Assembly (NCBI GenBank): GCA_963780395.1
Contig: CAWABY010000015.1
Coordinates: forward strand, 151,232-215,231
Direction: 5' to 3'
Length of the DNA: 64,000 nt
Origin: VGBV01 sp963780395
Lineage (GTDB): Bacteria; Actinomycetota; Thermoleophilia; Solirubrobacterales; 70-9
Both the position numbers and the translations under genes were made by a program. Numbering within the stretch: the stretch's first letter is position 1; every line of letters starts with the position of its first letter. The notes beneath the pieces are model-generated. The model was not told the DNA's origin and made no database searches. It saw nothing but the letters and a program-made list of their open reading frames with translations. Below, one piece after another: positions 53,698 through 62,516 of this stretch.

Positions 53698-54414
53698 GTG
53701 AGCGACGAAGCACGATCGACCCTGCGGGCCGGCGTCCGGGCCGGGGTCCCGTTCGCCGTGGCGGCGTTCGTACTCGCGATCTCGTTCGGTGTGGTGGCCG
53801 AGCCCGTGATCGGGGCGGGGCCCGCGTTGACGATGTCGGTGTTCGTGTTCGCCGGGTCAGCGCAGTTCGCCTCGACGGCGGTGCTCGCCTCGGGCGGCGG
53901 CGTCGCCGCCGCGACCGTCGCCGCGATCCTGCTCAACCTTCGCTACGTGCCGATGGGGATCGCTCTCGCGCCCTCGCTCCGCGGTGGGCCGTTGCGGCGC
54001 GGCGCGATCGGCCAGGCGATGATCGACGCCTCCTGGGCGCTGGCCAGCCGGGGCAGCGGCCGCTTTGACCCTGTGTTCATGGTCGGCGCAACCCTGCCCG
54101 CCTACCCGGCTTGGATCGCCGGGACCGTAATCGGCGTCTTTGCCGGCGAGGCGATCGGCGATCCGGACGACTTCGGCTTGGACGCGCTCTTCCCCGCCTT
54201 CTTCCTCTGGTTGCTTGTGCAGGGCGAACTGCGCTCGGGGGGCAGGGCGATCGTGGTGGCTGTGTTGGGGGGCGCGATCGGCTTGGCGCTGACGCCCCTG
54301 ACTCCCGTCGGGGTCCCGGTTGTCGCCGCAAGCGCAGCCGCGCTGGTCGGCCTGCTGCCCGAGCGCCCCGATGAGGACGCCCACCCCGAGATCGAGGGAG
54401 ATCCGGTTGGCTGA
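53698..54414 (+). CDS. azlC: AzlC-family branched-chain amino acid exporter subunit
   Basis: A 238-residue membrane protein with about seven helices. Family marks are GVVAEPVIG and VFVFAGSAQFASTAVL, followed by AAILLNLRYVPMGIALAPSL. With its small partner AzlD it exports branched-chain amino acids or analogues. GTG at 53698 was chosen because it begins the soluble N-terminus; an upstream in-frame ATG at 53650 would add an Arg-rich leader. The stop overlaps the start of azlD by 8 bp. Confidence 0.87.
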   Translation: MSDEARSTLRAGVRAGVPFAVAAFVLAISFGVVAEPVIGAGPALTMSVFVFAGSAQFASTAVLASGGGVAAATVAAILLNLRYVPMGIALAPSLRGGPLRRGAIGQAMIDASWALASRGSGRFDPVFMVGATLPAYPAWIAGTVIGVFAGEAIGDPDDFGLDALFPAFFLWLLVQGELRSGGRAIVVAVLGGAIGLALTPLTPVGVPVVAASAAALVGLLPERPDEDAHPEIEGDPVG

Positions 54415-54718
54415 GGCCTGGACCCTGACCGCGTTGCTGGTCGTGACCACGGTGCTGATCCGGGCCTCGGGACCCGTGTTGCTGGGCGGCCGCGCGCTGC
54501 CCGAGCGCGCCGGCGCGGTGATCGCTCTGATGGCACCGGCGCTGCTGGCCGCGCTCGTGATGACCGAGACCTTCCGCGGCTCGGGCAGCGAGCTGGTCGT
54601 GGACGAGCGCGTGCTGGGGGTCGCGGGCGCCGGGGTGGTGCTTGCCCTGCGGGGCCCCCTGCTGGTGGCGATCGGGGTCGCGATGGCCCTCACGGCCGGG
54701 GCCCGCGCGCTGGGTTAG
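54407..54718 (+). CDS. azlD: AzlD-family branched-chain amino acid exporter subunit
   Basis: A 103-residue four-helix membrane protein, the small AzlD partner: LTALLVVTTVLIRASGPVLLGGR, ERAGAVIALMAPALLAALV, and a final Ala/Gly-rich helix. TTG at 54407 follows GAGGGAG (54394) at good spacing and overlaps the azlC end, as usual for this pair. Confidence 0.85.
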   Translation: MAEAWTLTALLVVTTVLIRASGPVLLGGRALPERAGAVIALMAPALLAALVMTETFRGSGSELVVDERVLGVAGAGVVLALRGPLLVAIGVAMALTAGARALG

Positions 54719-54764
54719 TGGCCTGCGCCGCGGCGCGGAATGCCCGGTTGTCCAACGCCGGTCG

Positions 54765-54774
54765 CCAACGTTGG
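54765..54774. promoter_or_regulatory. Palindrome upstream of polyamine operon
   Basis: CCAACGTTGG is a perfect 10-bp palindrome, flanked by TCCAAC and GCCAACC half-site-like copies, 91 bp before the potA start. It may be an operator or part of the promoter of the first polyamine operon. A -10-like GGTATAGG lies 26 bp downstream of it. Confidence 0.3.
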
Positions 54775-54865
54775 CCAACCCGTCAATGCGCGCACGCACG
54801 CGGTCGGTATAGGTTTTTCCCACGAACGCGTCCTTGTACAGGGCGGACAACTCAAATGGGGCCCC

Positions 54866-55936
54866 GTGGCCCGAGGGAGAAGGAGAGCCGTAGCGTCGTC
54901 CGAAACAGGCTCCGCGTCAGCGTCCGGCGAACCTGACATCCGCCTGGTCGGCGTCGGCAAGCGCTACGGGGAGGTCGTGGCCGTTGACTCGCTCGACCTG
55001 GAGGTCGCTCGGGGCGAGTTCTTCACCATGCTCGGGCCCTCCGGATCGGGCAAGACGACGACCCTGCGCATGATCGCGGGCTTCGAGGAGCCCGATCAGG
55101 GCCACGTCGAGTTGGCTGGGAAGGACGTCAGCGGGCTCGCGCCGTATGACCGCGAGGTCAACACCGTCTTCCAGGACTACGCCCTGTTCCCCCACATGAC
55201 CGTGGGCGAGAACATCGAGTACGGCCTGCGGGTAACCGGCGTCGGCGGCGACGAGCGCCGCAAGCGCGCGGCCGAGGCGCTGGAGACGGTGCGCCTCAGC
55301 GGTTATGAGGAGCGGCGCCCGGGACAGCTGTCCGGCGGCCAGCAGCAGCGCGTCGCCCTCGCCAGGGCGATCATCAACCGCCCCCGCGTGCTGTTGCTGG
55401 ACGAGCCCTTGGGCGCGCTCGACCTGAAGCTGCGCGAGCAGATGCAGGTCGAGCTGAAGTCGATCCAGCAGGAGGTCGGGATCACCTTCGTCTACGTCAC
55501 CCACGACCAGGAGGAGGCGCTGACGATGTCGGACCGGATCGCGGTCTTCAACGACGGCCGCCTCGAGCAGGTGGGAACGCCCACCGAGATCTACGAGCAT
55601 CCCCAGAATCCATTCGTCGCCGGCTTCGTCGGCGTCTCGAACCTGATCGAGCGCGACGGCCGCCGCTTCACGATCCGGCCCGAAAAGGTCCAGATCCTGA
55701 ACGGACGGGAGCCAGCCGGCCTGCACGTCGAGGCCGGCGTGGTCCGTGACGTGGCCTACGCGGGGATGATCACCCGCTACCTGGTCGCGCTCGACGACGG
55801 GGGAGAGCTTCAAGTGGTCCGTCAGAACCTGGAGACCTCCTCGGAGGACGTCCGGGACGAGGGCGGCCGGAAAGTGAAAATCGGATGGCGCCCGGAGCAC
55901 ACGGTCGCTGTCGAGGGAGAGGAGGAATCAAATTGA
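54866..55936 (+). CDS. potA: Polyamine ABC importer ATPase PotA (operon 1)
   Basis: A ~356-residue ABC ATPase energising spermidine/putrescine uptake. Motifs are GPSGSGKTTTLRM (Walker A), FQDYALFPHMTV (Q loop), QLSGGQQQRVALARA (signature), RVLLLDEPLGALD (Walker B), YVTHDQEEA (H loop) and a C-terminal TOBE domain (~280-350). The start is uncertain: GTG at 54866 is used, but the best SD-like run (AGAAGGAGAG, 54877) lies inside and no good start follows it. Its TGA overlaps the TTG of potD. Confidence 0.9.
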   Translation: MARGRRRAVASSETGSASASGEPDIRLVGVGKRYGEVVAVDSLDLEVARGEFFTMLGPSGSGKTTTLRMIAGFEEPDQGHVELAGKDVSGLAPYDREVNTVFQDYALFPHMTVGENIEYGLRVTGVGGDERRKRAAEALETVRLSGYEERRPGQLSGGQQQRVALARAIINRPRVLLLDEPLGALDLKLREQMQVELKSIQQEVGITFVYVTHDQEEALTMSDRIAVFNDGRLEQVGTPTEIYEHPQNPFVAGFVGVSNLIERDGRRFTIRPEKVQILNGREPAGLHVEAGVVRDVAYAGMITRYLVALDDGGELQVVRQNLETSSEDVRDEGGRKVKIGWRPEHTVAVEGEEESN

Positions 55937-57135
55937 GTCGATTCAGAACTCATCCCGCGTGGGCGCCCGCATTGATCGTCGTGGGGTTCGCCCTGTTCAT
56001 GCTGGCCTTCGCCGGCTGCGGGGACGATGACGACGATGACGGCGGTAGCGGCGCCGAGGCGGCGACCGAAGTGGGTGAGCCCGAGGGCCAGCTCAACCTG
56101 GTCGCCTGGGCCGGCTACGTCGAGGACGGGTCAACCGACCCGGCCGTCGACTGGGTGACCGGTTTCGAGAAGAAGACCGGCTGCCAGGTCAACGTCAAGC
56201 TCGGCAACACCTCGGACGAGATGGTGACGCTGATGCGCACCGGCGAGTACGACGGCGTTTCCGCATCGGGTGACGCCTCAGGGCGCCTGATCGAGGGCGG
56301 CGACGTGGACCCGGTCAACGTCGACCTGGTCCCGAACTACGCCGACATCTTCCCGGCGCTGAAGGACCAGCCGTGGAACACGGTCGACGGCGTCAACTAC
56401 GGGATCCCGCATGGACGCGGATCCAACCTGCTCCAGTACAACACGGAGTCGGTGAAGCCCGCTCCGACCTCGTGGTCGGCGGTCTTCGACGAGGCCGAGA
56501 TGGCCAAGCAGAAGGGCTACGTCACGGCCTACGACAACCCGATCTACATCGCCGACGCGGCGCTGTACCTGCGGGAGCACAACCCCGAGCTCGGGATCAC
56601 CGATCCGTACGAGCTCGACCAGGAGCAGTTCGACGCCGCGATCGCTCTGCTGAAGACGCAGAACGAGTACATCGGCGAGTACTGGTCCGACTACACGAAG
56701 CAGATCGCGGCGTTCGCCAACGGTGATTCGACCGTCGGCACGACCTGGCAGGTGATCACGAACCTGGCCCAGGCCGAGGACATCCCGGTCGAGAACGTTC
56801 TGCCCTCTGAGGGCGCGACGGGTTGGTCAGACACGTGGATGCTGAGTTCGGAGGCCAAGAACCCGAACTGCATGTACCTGTGGATGGACCACATCGTCAG
56901 CCCCGAGGCGAACGCAGCAGTCGCCGAGTACTTCGGCGAGGCTCCCGCCAACGAGAAGGCATGCGCCCTCACGGCGGACAAGGAGCACTGCGACATATTC
57001 CATGCAGACGACGAGGAGTTCTTCGATCAGATCGAGTACTGGAAGACTCCGACGAAGGACTGCGGCGACGACCGCGGTGAGGAATGCAAGACCTACGACG
57101 AGTGGGTCCAGGGATTCACGGAAGTGAAGGGCTGA
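55933..57135 (+). CDS. potD: Polyamine-binding lipoprotein PotD (operon 1)
   Basis: A 400-residue extracellular solute-binding protein with lipobox LAFAGC (Cys29) followed by an Asp run. Binding-protein features are LNLVAWAGYVEDG, a YGIPHGRGSNLLQYN hinge/ligand region and GTTWQVITNLAQA. Three Cys pairs toward the C-terminus may form disulfides. TTG at 55933 overlaps the potA stop (TTGA) and has GGAGG at 55921-55925. It is specific for polyamines or another small cation or organic solute; sequence does not decide. Confidence 0.85.
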   Translation: MSRFRTHPAWAPALIVVGFALFMLAFAGCGDDDDDDGGSGAEAATEVGEPEGQLNLVAWAGYVEDGSTDPAVDWVTGFEKKTGCQVNVKLGNTSDEMVTLMRTGEYDGVSASGDASGRLIEGGDVDPVNVDLVPNYADIFPALKDQPWNTVDGVNYGIPHGRGSNLLQYNTESVKPAPTSWSAVFDEAEMAKQKGYVTAYDNPIYIADAALYLREHNPELGITDPYELDQEQFDAAIALLKTQNEYIGEYWSDYTKQIAAFANGDSTVGTTWQVITNLAQAEDIPVENVLPSEGATGWSDTWMLSSEAKNPNCMYLWMDHIVSPEANAAVAEYFGEAPANEKACALTADKEHCDIFHADDEEFFDQIEYWKTPTKDCGDDRGEECKTYDEWVQGFTEVKG

Positions 57136-57165
57136 TCCGATCGAGGATCGCCTGAACACCGATTC

Positions 57166-58068
57166 GTGGAAGCGGCCGGCGTAAGCGCTGAGCCGCCGAG
57201 GAGGTCGGCGGGCCGCAGGCTCGCCGACCTCCTCCACGGTCGGCCCCGGCTCCAGGTCGGGGCGCTGCTGGCCGGACCGGTCGGCTGGCTGGTGATCGCC
57301 TATCTGGGCTCGCTCGCCATCCTCTTCGCCGCGGCCTTCTGGCACCTCGACGACTTCACCGGCGAGATCGAGCGGGGATTCAGCTTCGAAAACTTCGAGA
57401 CGCTGGCCACCGAGCCCGTCTATCGCTCGATCACCCTGCGCACGATCGGGGTCGCCGCCCTGGTCACTGTCACCGACGCTCTGCTCGCCTTCCCGATCGC
57501 GTTCTACATGGCGAAGGTCGCGAAGCCGCGGATGCGCTCGCTGCTGGTCGTGGCGGTGCTGATGCCTCTGTGGTCGAGCTACCTGATCAAGGTCTACGCC
57601 TGGCGCACGATCCTGAGCGAGGAGGGGGCACTCAACTGGCTGCTCGATCCGTTGGGCATGGCAGCGCCGGAGGGGGACATCTTCCGGCTCTGGCTGGTGA
57701 TGAGCTACCTGTGGCTGCCGTTCATGGTGATCCCGATCTACGCGGGGCTGGAACGGATCCAGGACTCGCTGCTGAGCGCCTCGGACGACCTCGGGGCGAA
57801 GCCGTGGACGACCTTCAGGCGGGTGATCCTGCCGCTCGCCTTCCCGGCGGTGGTCGCCGGCTCGATCTTCACCTTCTCGCTGACGCTCGGCGACTTCATC
57901 GCCCCACAGCTGGTCACCAGCACCCAGTTCATCGGCAACGTCGTCTACAACAACGTCGGCATCGCAAACAACCTGCCCCTGGCGGCGGCCTATGCGCTTG
58001 TGCCCGTCGTAGTGATGATCATCTACCTGCTGATCGCCCGGCGGCTGGGAGCGTTCGAGCACGTATGA
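57166..58068 (+). CDS. potB: Polyamine ABC importer permease PotB (operon 1)
   Basis: A 300-residue permease of the binding-protein-dependent transport family, with six helices after a cytosolic N-terminus. The EAA-type loop, where the ATPase docks, is SASDDLGAKPWTTFRRVILPL. Other PotB/H marks are LPLWSSYLIKVYAWR and FSLTLGDFIAPQLV. GTG at 57166, 30 bp after potD; potC follows after 10 bp. Confidence 0.92.
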   Translation: MEAAGVSAEPPRRSAGRRLADLLHGRPRLQVGALLAGPVGWLVIAYLGSLAILFAAAFWHLDDFTGEIERGFSFENFETLATEPVYRSITLRTIGVAALVTVTDALLAFPIAFYMAKVAKPRMRSLLVVAVLMPLWSSYLIKVYAWRTILSEEGALNWLLDPLGMAAPEGDIFRLWLVMSYLWLPFMVIPIYAGLERIQDSLLSASDDLGAKPWTTFRRVILPLAFPAVVAGSIFTFSLTLGDFIAPQLVTSTQFIGNVVYNNVGIANNLPLAAAYALVPVVVMIIYLLIARRLGAFEHV

Positions 58069-58078
58069 GGCGGCCGGC

Positions 58079-58918
58079 GTGAGACTCTCGGGCGGATCCC
58101 GCTGGGCGCTTCGCGCCGGCGTCGGCGTGACGCTGGCCTTCATCTACATCCCGCTGGCGATCGTGGTCCTCTACTCCTTCAACGAGTCGCGGATACTCGA
58201 GTGGCCGCCGCCGGGCCTGACGCTCGAGTGGTGGGAGAAGGCCATCGACAACCAGGGCGCCCGCGACGCGCTCGTCAACTCGCTGAAGGCGGGGCTCGGC
58301 GCGACCACGATCGCGATCCTGCTCGGCACCCTCGCCTCGCTCGCCGTCGCGCGCTTCAGCTTCTTCGGCCGCGAGACGATCTCATTCCTCGTGATCCTGC
58401 CGATCGCCCTGCCCGGGATCGTCACCGGCATGGCCCTGAACACTACCTTCACCCAGGTCCTGGGCATCGACCTCGGCCTGTTCACGATCGTGACCGCGCA
58501 CGCCACCTTCTGCATCGTGGTCGTCTACAACAACGTCGTCGCGCGCCTGCGCCGCGTCTCGACCTCGTTCGAGGAGGCCTCGGCCGACCTCGGCGCCGAC
58601 ACCTGGCAGACGTTCCGCCACGTGACCTTCCCCAATCTGAGAACCGCGCTGGTCGCGGGGGCGCTGCTGGCCTTCGCGCTCTCGTTCGACGAGATCATCG
58701 TCACCACGTTCACCGCGGGCACCGACCAGACCCTGCCGATCTGGATCTTCAGCAACCTCTCGCGGCCGAACCAGCTGCCGATCGTGAACGTGGTCGCGAC
58801 GATCGTGATCCTGCTGTCGGCGATCCCCGTCTACTTCGCCCACCGCCTGACCCAGGACGAGAGCGTCACCGGCTCGGCCGGCGGCCCGATCCTGGCGGAA
58901 GCGACCGCGGAACCGTAG
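58079..58918 (+). CDS. potC: Polyamine ABC importer permease PotC (operon 1)
   Basis: A 279-residue PotC-type permease with six helices. Its EAA-type loop is EASADLGADTWQTFRHVTFPN. IYIPLAIVVLYSFNES opens the protein and ALSFDEIIVTTFTAG sits before the last helices, as in PotC. GTG at 58079. Its stop abuts the stop of the chimeric pseudogene coming from the other strand. Confidence 0.92.
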   Translation: MRLSGGSRWALRAGVGVTLAFIYIPLAIVVLYSFNESRILEWPPPGLTLEWWEKAIDNQGARDALVNSLKAGLGATTIAILLGTLASLAVARFSFFGRETISFLVILPIALPGIVTGMALNTTFTQVLGIDLGLFTIVTAHATFCIVVVYNNVVARLRRVSTSFEEASADLGADTWQTFRHVTFPNLRTALVAGALLAFALSFDEIIVTTFTAGTDQTLPIWIFSNLSRPNQLPIVNVVATIVILLSAIPVYFAHRLTQDESVTGSAGGPILAEATAEP

Positions 58919-59410
58919 CTACCTGAGCACGAGGCAGTGGTCGGAGTGCCAGCCGACCTTGACCTTGGTGCCTGGCTCCCACCGATCGTCGCTGCTGGCC
59001 CTGTAGGTGTTTGCCTCCAGGGCGACCAGGCGGGCGCCGTCGCCGAGCGAGACGGTGACCTGGGTGTTGACCCCCTAGTAGACGCGCTGCTCGACGGTGC
59101 CCTCGATGCTGACCATCCCCTGCTCGAGCTCGCCGAGGGCGATCTTCTCCGGCCGCACCGAGAGCTGGACGGTCGCGCCGCGGTCGATGTCCTCGGGCAG
59201 CGGCGCGGTCACTTTCTCGAGGTACTCGTTCAGCTGCGCCCACGCCGCCTCGATCAGCGCGTCGTCGCCCGGCTTCACCCTTGATCCGATTGTCGTCAGG
59301 GGCGGCATGGTCCAGTGGCGCTCGAAATACACGCCTACGATCGCGTCGCCGGAGGCGACCACGGTCATCTGCCCCAGCGCGGTGTCCGCGCTCGCGTGCC
59401 TCGTGCTCAT
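58919..59410 (-). pseudogene. Chimera of Ogt N-terminal domain and PotA TOBE domain, with in-frame TAG
   Basis: From ATG 59410 the first ~70 codons match the N-terminal domain of O6-alkylguanine-DNA alkyltransferase (LGQMTVVASGDAIVGVYF, ALIEAAWAQLNEYL), without the catalytic PCHR domain. The frame then runs straight into a PotA-type TOBE domain (VQLSVRPEKIALGELEQG, IEGTVEQRVY). It hits TAG at 59077-59075 where VYxG is expected, yet continues in frame as GVNTQVTVSLGDGARL to a natural TAG at 58921-58919. A deletion joining two genes followed by a nonsense mutation explains this. Confidence 0.8.
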
Positions 59411-59502
59411 CGTTCGGCCCTCCGGGGTAACGGTTTCAGCCATCGCCGATAGAACGGGGCGGCGCAACGAAACGTGAGGCGAGGCGGACCAGCTGGCCGG
59501 GC

Positions 59503-60642
59503 TCAGCCGGCGGCCACAGCCTCCGAATCCGGCTCCTCATCCTCGGGGGAAGGCGCATCGCCGATGTCCGAAGGGAGGAGGCGCAGCGCGTCCACGGGTA
59601 GGTGGAGCTGCACCGGGGTCCCCTGCTCGTAGGGAATCCCGCCGCCGGTGTTCGGAATGACCGCCTGGAGCGCTTCGCCGGTGGCGCCCCGGACGATCAT
59701 CTGGATCGTCGAGCCCACGTAGACGACCCGCTCCACCATGGCGGGGATGCGGTTCGGCCCCGACGGAGACCCGTGCCCTTCGAGCTCGATGCGCTCCGGC
59801 CGGATGACGATCTTCCCCTCCCCCGTGACTTTGAGGTCCGTTCCGGACGTCTCGAGCTCGTAGCCGTCCAGCGCGACGCGGCAGGCGCTCGTGCCGGCGC
59901 TGATGATGGTGGCCTGCATAAGGTTGGACACGCCGAGGAAGTTGGCGACGAAGAGCGTCTCGGGATCCTCGTAGACGTCCTGAGGCGCCCCGACCTGCTC
60001 GATCCGCCCTTGGTTCATCACCGCGAGGCGGTCGCTCATCGTGAGCGCCTCCTCCTGGTCGTGGGTGACGTAGAGGAACGTGATGCCGACCTCCTGCTGG
60101 AGTGACTTGAGCTCGATCTGAAGGGCCTTGCGGAGCTTCGCATCGAGTGCGCCGAGCGGCTCGTCCAGAAGGAGCACGGCCGGGTTGAGGATGAGGGCGC
60201 GCGCCAACGCGACGCGCTGCTGCTGCCCGCCCGAGAGCTGGGAGGACTTGCGCCTCTCGTGGCCCGGAAGCTGGACGAGCTCGAGCGCCTTGCCGACGCG
60301 CTCTTGGATCTCGGCCTTCGGCCGCTTCGCCCGCTTCAGTCCGAAGGCGATGTTGTCGTAGACGTTGAGGTGCGGGAAGAGCGCGTAGTTCTGGAACACG
60401 GTGTTGACGTTGCGCTCGTGAGGCGGTGTGTTGGCGACGTCTGCACCGTCCAGGAGGATCTCGCCCGAAGTCGGTTGCTCGAAGCCGGCGATCATTCGCA
60501 GGGTGGTCGTCTTCCCGCAGCCGGAGGGCCCGAGGAGTGAGAAGAACTCCCCGCCCGGGATGCGGAGATCGATGCCGTCCACCGCGGTCAGCTCGGGGAA
60601 CTCCTTGATCAGCTTGCTCAGTTCGATTTCGCCGGATGCCAT
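59503..60642 (-). CDS. potA: Polyamine ABC importer ATPase PotA (operon 2)
   Basis: A 379-residue ABC ATPase: GPSGCGKTTTLRM (Walker A), FQNYALFPHLNV (Q loop), QLSGGQQQRVALARA (signature), VLLLDEPLGALDAK (Walker B), YVTHDQEEA (H loop), TOBE domain from ~280 (IVIRPERIELEG, VVYVGSTIQMIV), and an acidic tail. It is divergent enough from the first PotA not to be a recent duplicate. ATG at 60642. Despite its place at the 3' end of the operon, 13 bp after potC, it completes the transporter. Confidence 0.93.
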   Translation of the reverse strand: MASGEIELSKLIKEFPELTAVDGIDLRIPGGEFFSLLGPSGCGKTTTLRMIAGFEQPTSGEILLDGADVANTPPHERNVNTVFQNYALFPHLNVYDNIAFGLKRAKRPKAEIQERVGKALELVQLPGHERRKSSQLSGGQQQRVALARALILNPAVLLLDEPLGALDAKLRKALQIELKSLQQEVGITFLYVTHDQEEALTMSDRLAVMNQGRIEQVGAPQDVYEDPETLFVANFLGVSNLMQATIISAGTSACRVALDGYELETSGTDLKVTGEGKIVIRPERIELEGHGSPSGPNRIPAMVERVVYVGSTIQMIVRGATGEALQAVIPNTGGGIPYEQGTPVQLHLPVDALRLLPSDIGDAPSPEDEEPDSEAVAAG

Positions 60643-60655
60643 TGGTCTCCCGGGA

Positions 60656-61588
60656 CTAGGTGATGTTGAAGGCGCTGCCGAATTCCTCGCCCGCCTTGCC
60701 CGCCTGACGCTCTCCGCGGGTGAAGGCGCGCCAGGCGAGGAAGCCGGCCGCGACGATGAGGAGGGTTGACACCATCATGATCGTTGCGATCGCGTTCACG
60801 GACGGTAACGGCGCGGCGCGCGTAGCCGCGTAGATCTGGATCGGGACGGTGTCCGTGGGTGCGCCGCTTGACAGCCACTGGCTGATGACGAAGTCGTCGG
60901 CGGAGATGGCGAAGACCACGGCGGCCGAGGCGATGATCGCCGGGGTGAGCAAGGGCAGGAGGACGCGCGTTAACGCGACGAACGGCGAGGCCCCGAGGTC
61001 GGCGGCGGCCTCCTCGTACTGGCTGCCGATCGAGAGCAGCCGGCCGCGCACGATCACGACCACGAACGAGATCGAGAAGGTCACGTGGCCCAGGATCTGG
61101 GCGGTCGTTCCCGTCTCAATGAACGTGAAGACGTGGGAGAAGACGAGGAGGAGCGCCACGCCCATCACGATCTCGGGCGTGACCAGCGGAAAGAGCATGA
61201 TGAAGTTGGAGGTGCCCGAGCCGCGACCGCGCCAGCGAGCGAGACCGAGGGCGAGCAGGACGCCGATCGGGACGGCGATCAGAACGTCCGCTGCCGCCAG
61301 CTTGAAGCTCTGGCCAAGAGCATCCCGAAGGGCCGGATCGTGCCAGACCGAGTCGACTGGATCCCCCCAGTACCAGCGCGTCGAGAAGGACTCCCAGACG
61401 GTGCGCGACCGGGTCGAATTGAAGGAGAACTGCACCGCGATCAGCACCGGCACGATCGACCACAGGATGTAGCCCCAGGTGACGACCTTAAGGAAGCGCG
61501 GCTTTCCCCAGGGGTTGCGCAACCAAGTGCGGACGCTGGTCAAGGCGGAGGACCGTGGCTTAGCTCGGGGCTCGGCAACGGCCGTCAC
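60656..61588 (-). CDS. potC: Polyamine ABC importer permease PotC (operon 2)
   Basis: A 310-residue permease with six helices; the EAA loop is EAAADLGASPFVALTRVLLPL, and SADDFVISQWLSSG is the PotC-type segment before the last helix pair. It has a longer N-terminal cytosolic region than its operon 1 counterpart. GTG at 61588 overlaps the TGA of potB (GTGA), so translation is coupled. Confidence 0.92.
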   Translation of the reverse strand: MTAVAEPRAKPRSSALTSVRTWLRNPWGKPRFLKVVTWGYILWSIVPVLIAVQFSFNSTRSRTVWESFSTRWYWGDPVDSVWHDPALRDALGQSFKLAAADVLIAVPIGVLLALGLARWRGRGSGTSNFIMLFPLVTPEIVMGVALLLVFSHVFTFIETGTTAQILGHVTFSISFVVVIVRGRLLSIGSQYEEAAADLGASPFVALTRVLLPLLTPAIIASAAVVFAISADDFVISQWLSSGAPTDTVPIQIYAATRAAPLPSVNAIATIMMVSTLLIVAAGFLAWRAFTRGERQAGKAGEEFGSAFNIT

Positions 61589-62487
61589 AGCGCCCCCACC
61601 GTTCCGGCCTCGCGCTGGGCGCGATGGATACTCCGCAGGTAGTAGAGCATGAGGATCGTAAGGAAGGCGGCAAGCACGATCGTGAGTGCGGCGCCGATCG
61701 TCGGTTGCGGGCCGCCGTGGAAGTAGAGGTCGATCTGGTTGCCGATCAGCGACGTTTTCGGCGAGCTCGAGACGATGTTCGGCGTGTAGTAGTCGCCGAA
61801 CATCGGCAGCGTGATCAGGACGGCGCCCCCCAGGATGCCGACCTTCGAGAGCGGCAGCGTGACCGTGCGAAACGCTGACCAGGGGCTCGCACCGAGGTCG
61901 CGCGCCGCCTCCAGGTGGCTGCGGTCGATGCGATCGAGCGAGGCGAAGAGCGGCAGTATCAGGTACGGGATGTAGCCGTAGACGAGGGCCAGGATCACGG
62001 TCGACGCGCTCCCGCCGAGCCAGTCCCGCGGCTCGCTGAGCACGTGGGTGAACGTCAGGACCTCGTTCACGTAGCCGTCCTCCTGCAGGAGATTCACCCA
62101 GGCGAGCATTCGCATCATGTAGCTGATCCAGAGGGGAAGGATGATCAGGATCAGAATCAGGCCCTTCCACCGGCCCGCGTGCCGGGCTGTGTAGTACGCG
62201 ACCGGGTACCCGATCAGCAGGCAGAGGACCAGGGAGATGAGGACGTAGACGATCGTCCTGATCCCGACGTCGAACCAGATTCCTCCGGGGGCGAGGTTGT
62301 TGAGGACCTCGTTGATCCAACCCACGTTCCAGTCGAGCGGGTTCCAGACCGGGACCGGTTGGAAGAGGACCGGGTCGACCGTTCCCAGCGCGACCGCAAG
62401 GACCACATAGAACGGAACGATGAAGAGGAGAACCAGCCACAGAACGCCCGGGAGCGAAAGAGTTGGCCACAACCAGCGCCGGTACAC
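61585..62487 (-). CDS. potB: Polyamine ABC importer permease PotB (operon 2)
   Basis: A 300-residue permease with six helices, beginning LSLPGVLWLVLLFIVPF, with LPLWISYMMRMLAWV and the EAA loop EAARDLGASPWSAFRTVTLPL, the PotB pattern. A large periplasmic loop lies between helices 1 and 2 (PVPVWNPLDWN...). GTG at 62487, 29 bp after potD. Confidence 0.92.
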   Translation of the reverse strand: MYRRWLWPTLSLPGVLWLVLLFIVPFYVVLAVALGTVDPVLFQPVPVWNPLDWNVGWINEVLNNLAPGGIWFDVGIRTIVYVLISLVLCLLIGYPVAYYTARHAGRWKGLILILIILPLWISYMMRMLAWVNLLQEDGYVNEVLTFTHVLSEPRDWLGGSASTVILALVYGYIPYLILPLFASLDRIDRSHLEAARDLGASPWSAFRTVTLPLSKVGILGGAVLITLPMFGDYYTPNIVSSSPKTSLIGNQIDLYFHGGPQPTIGAALTIVLAAFLTILMLYYLRSIHRAQREAGTVGAL

Positions 62488-62516
62488 GACGCCCTAACGC
62501 TCGCGTCCCGGACCGG

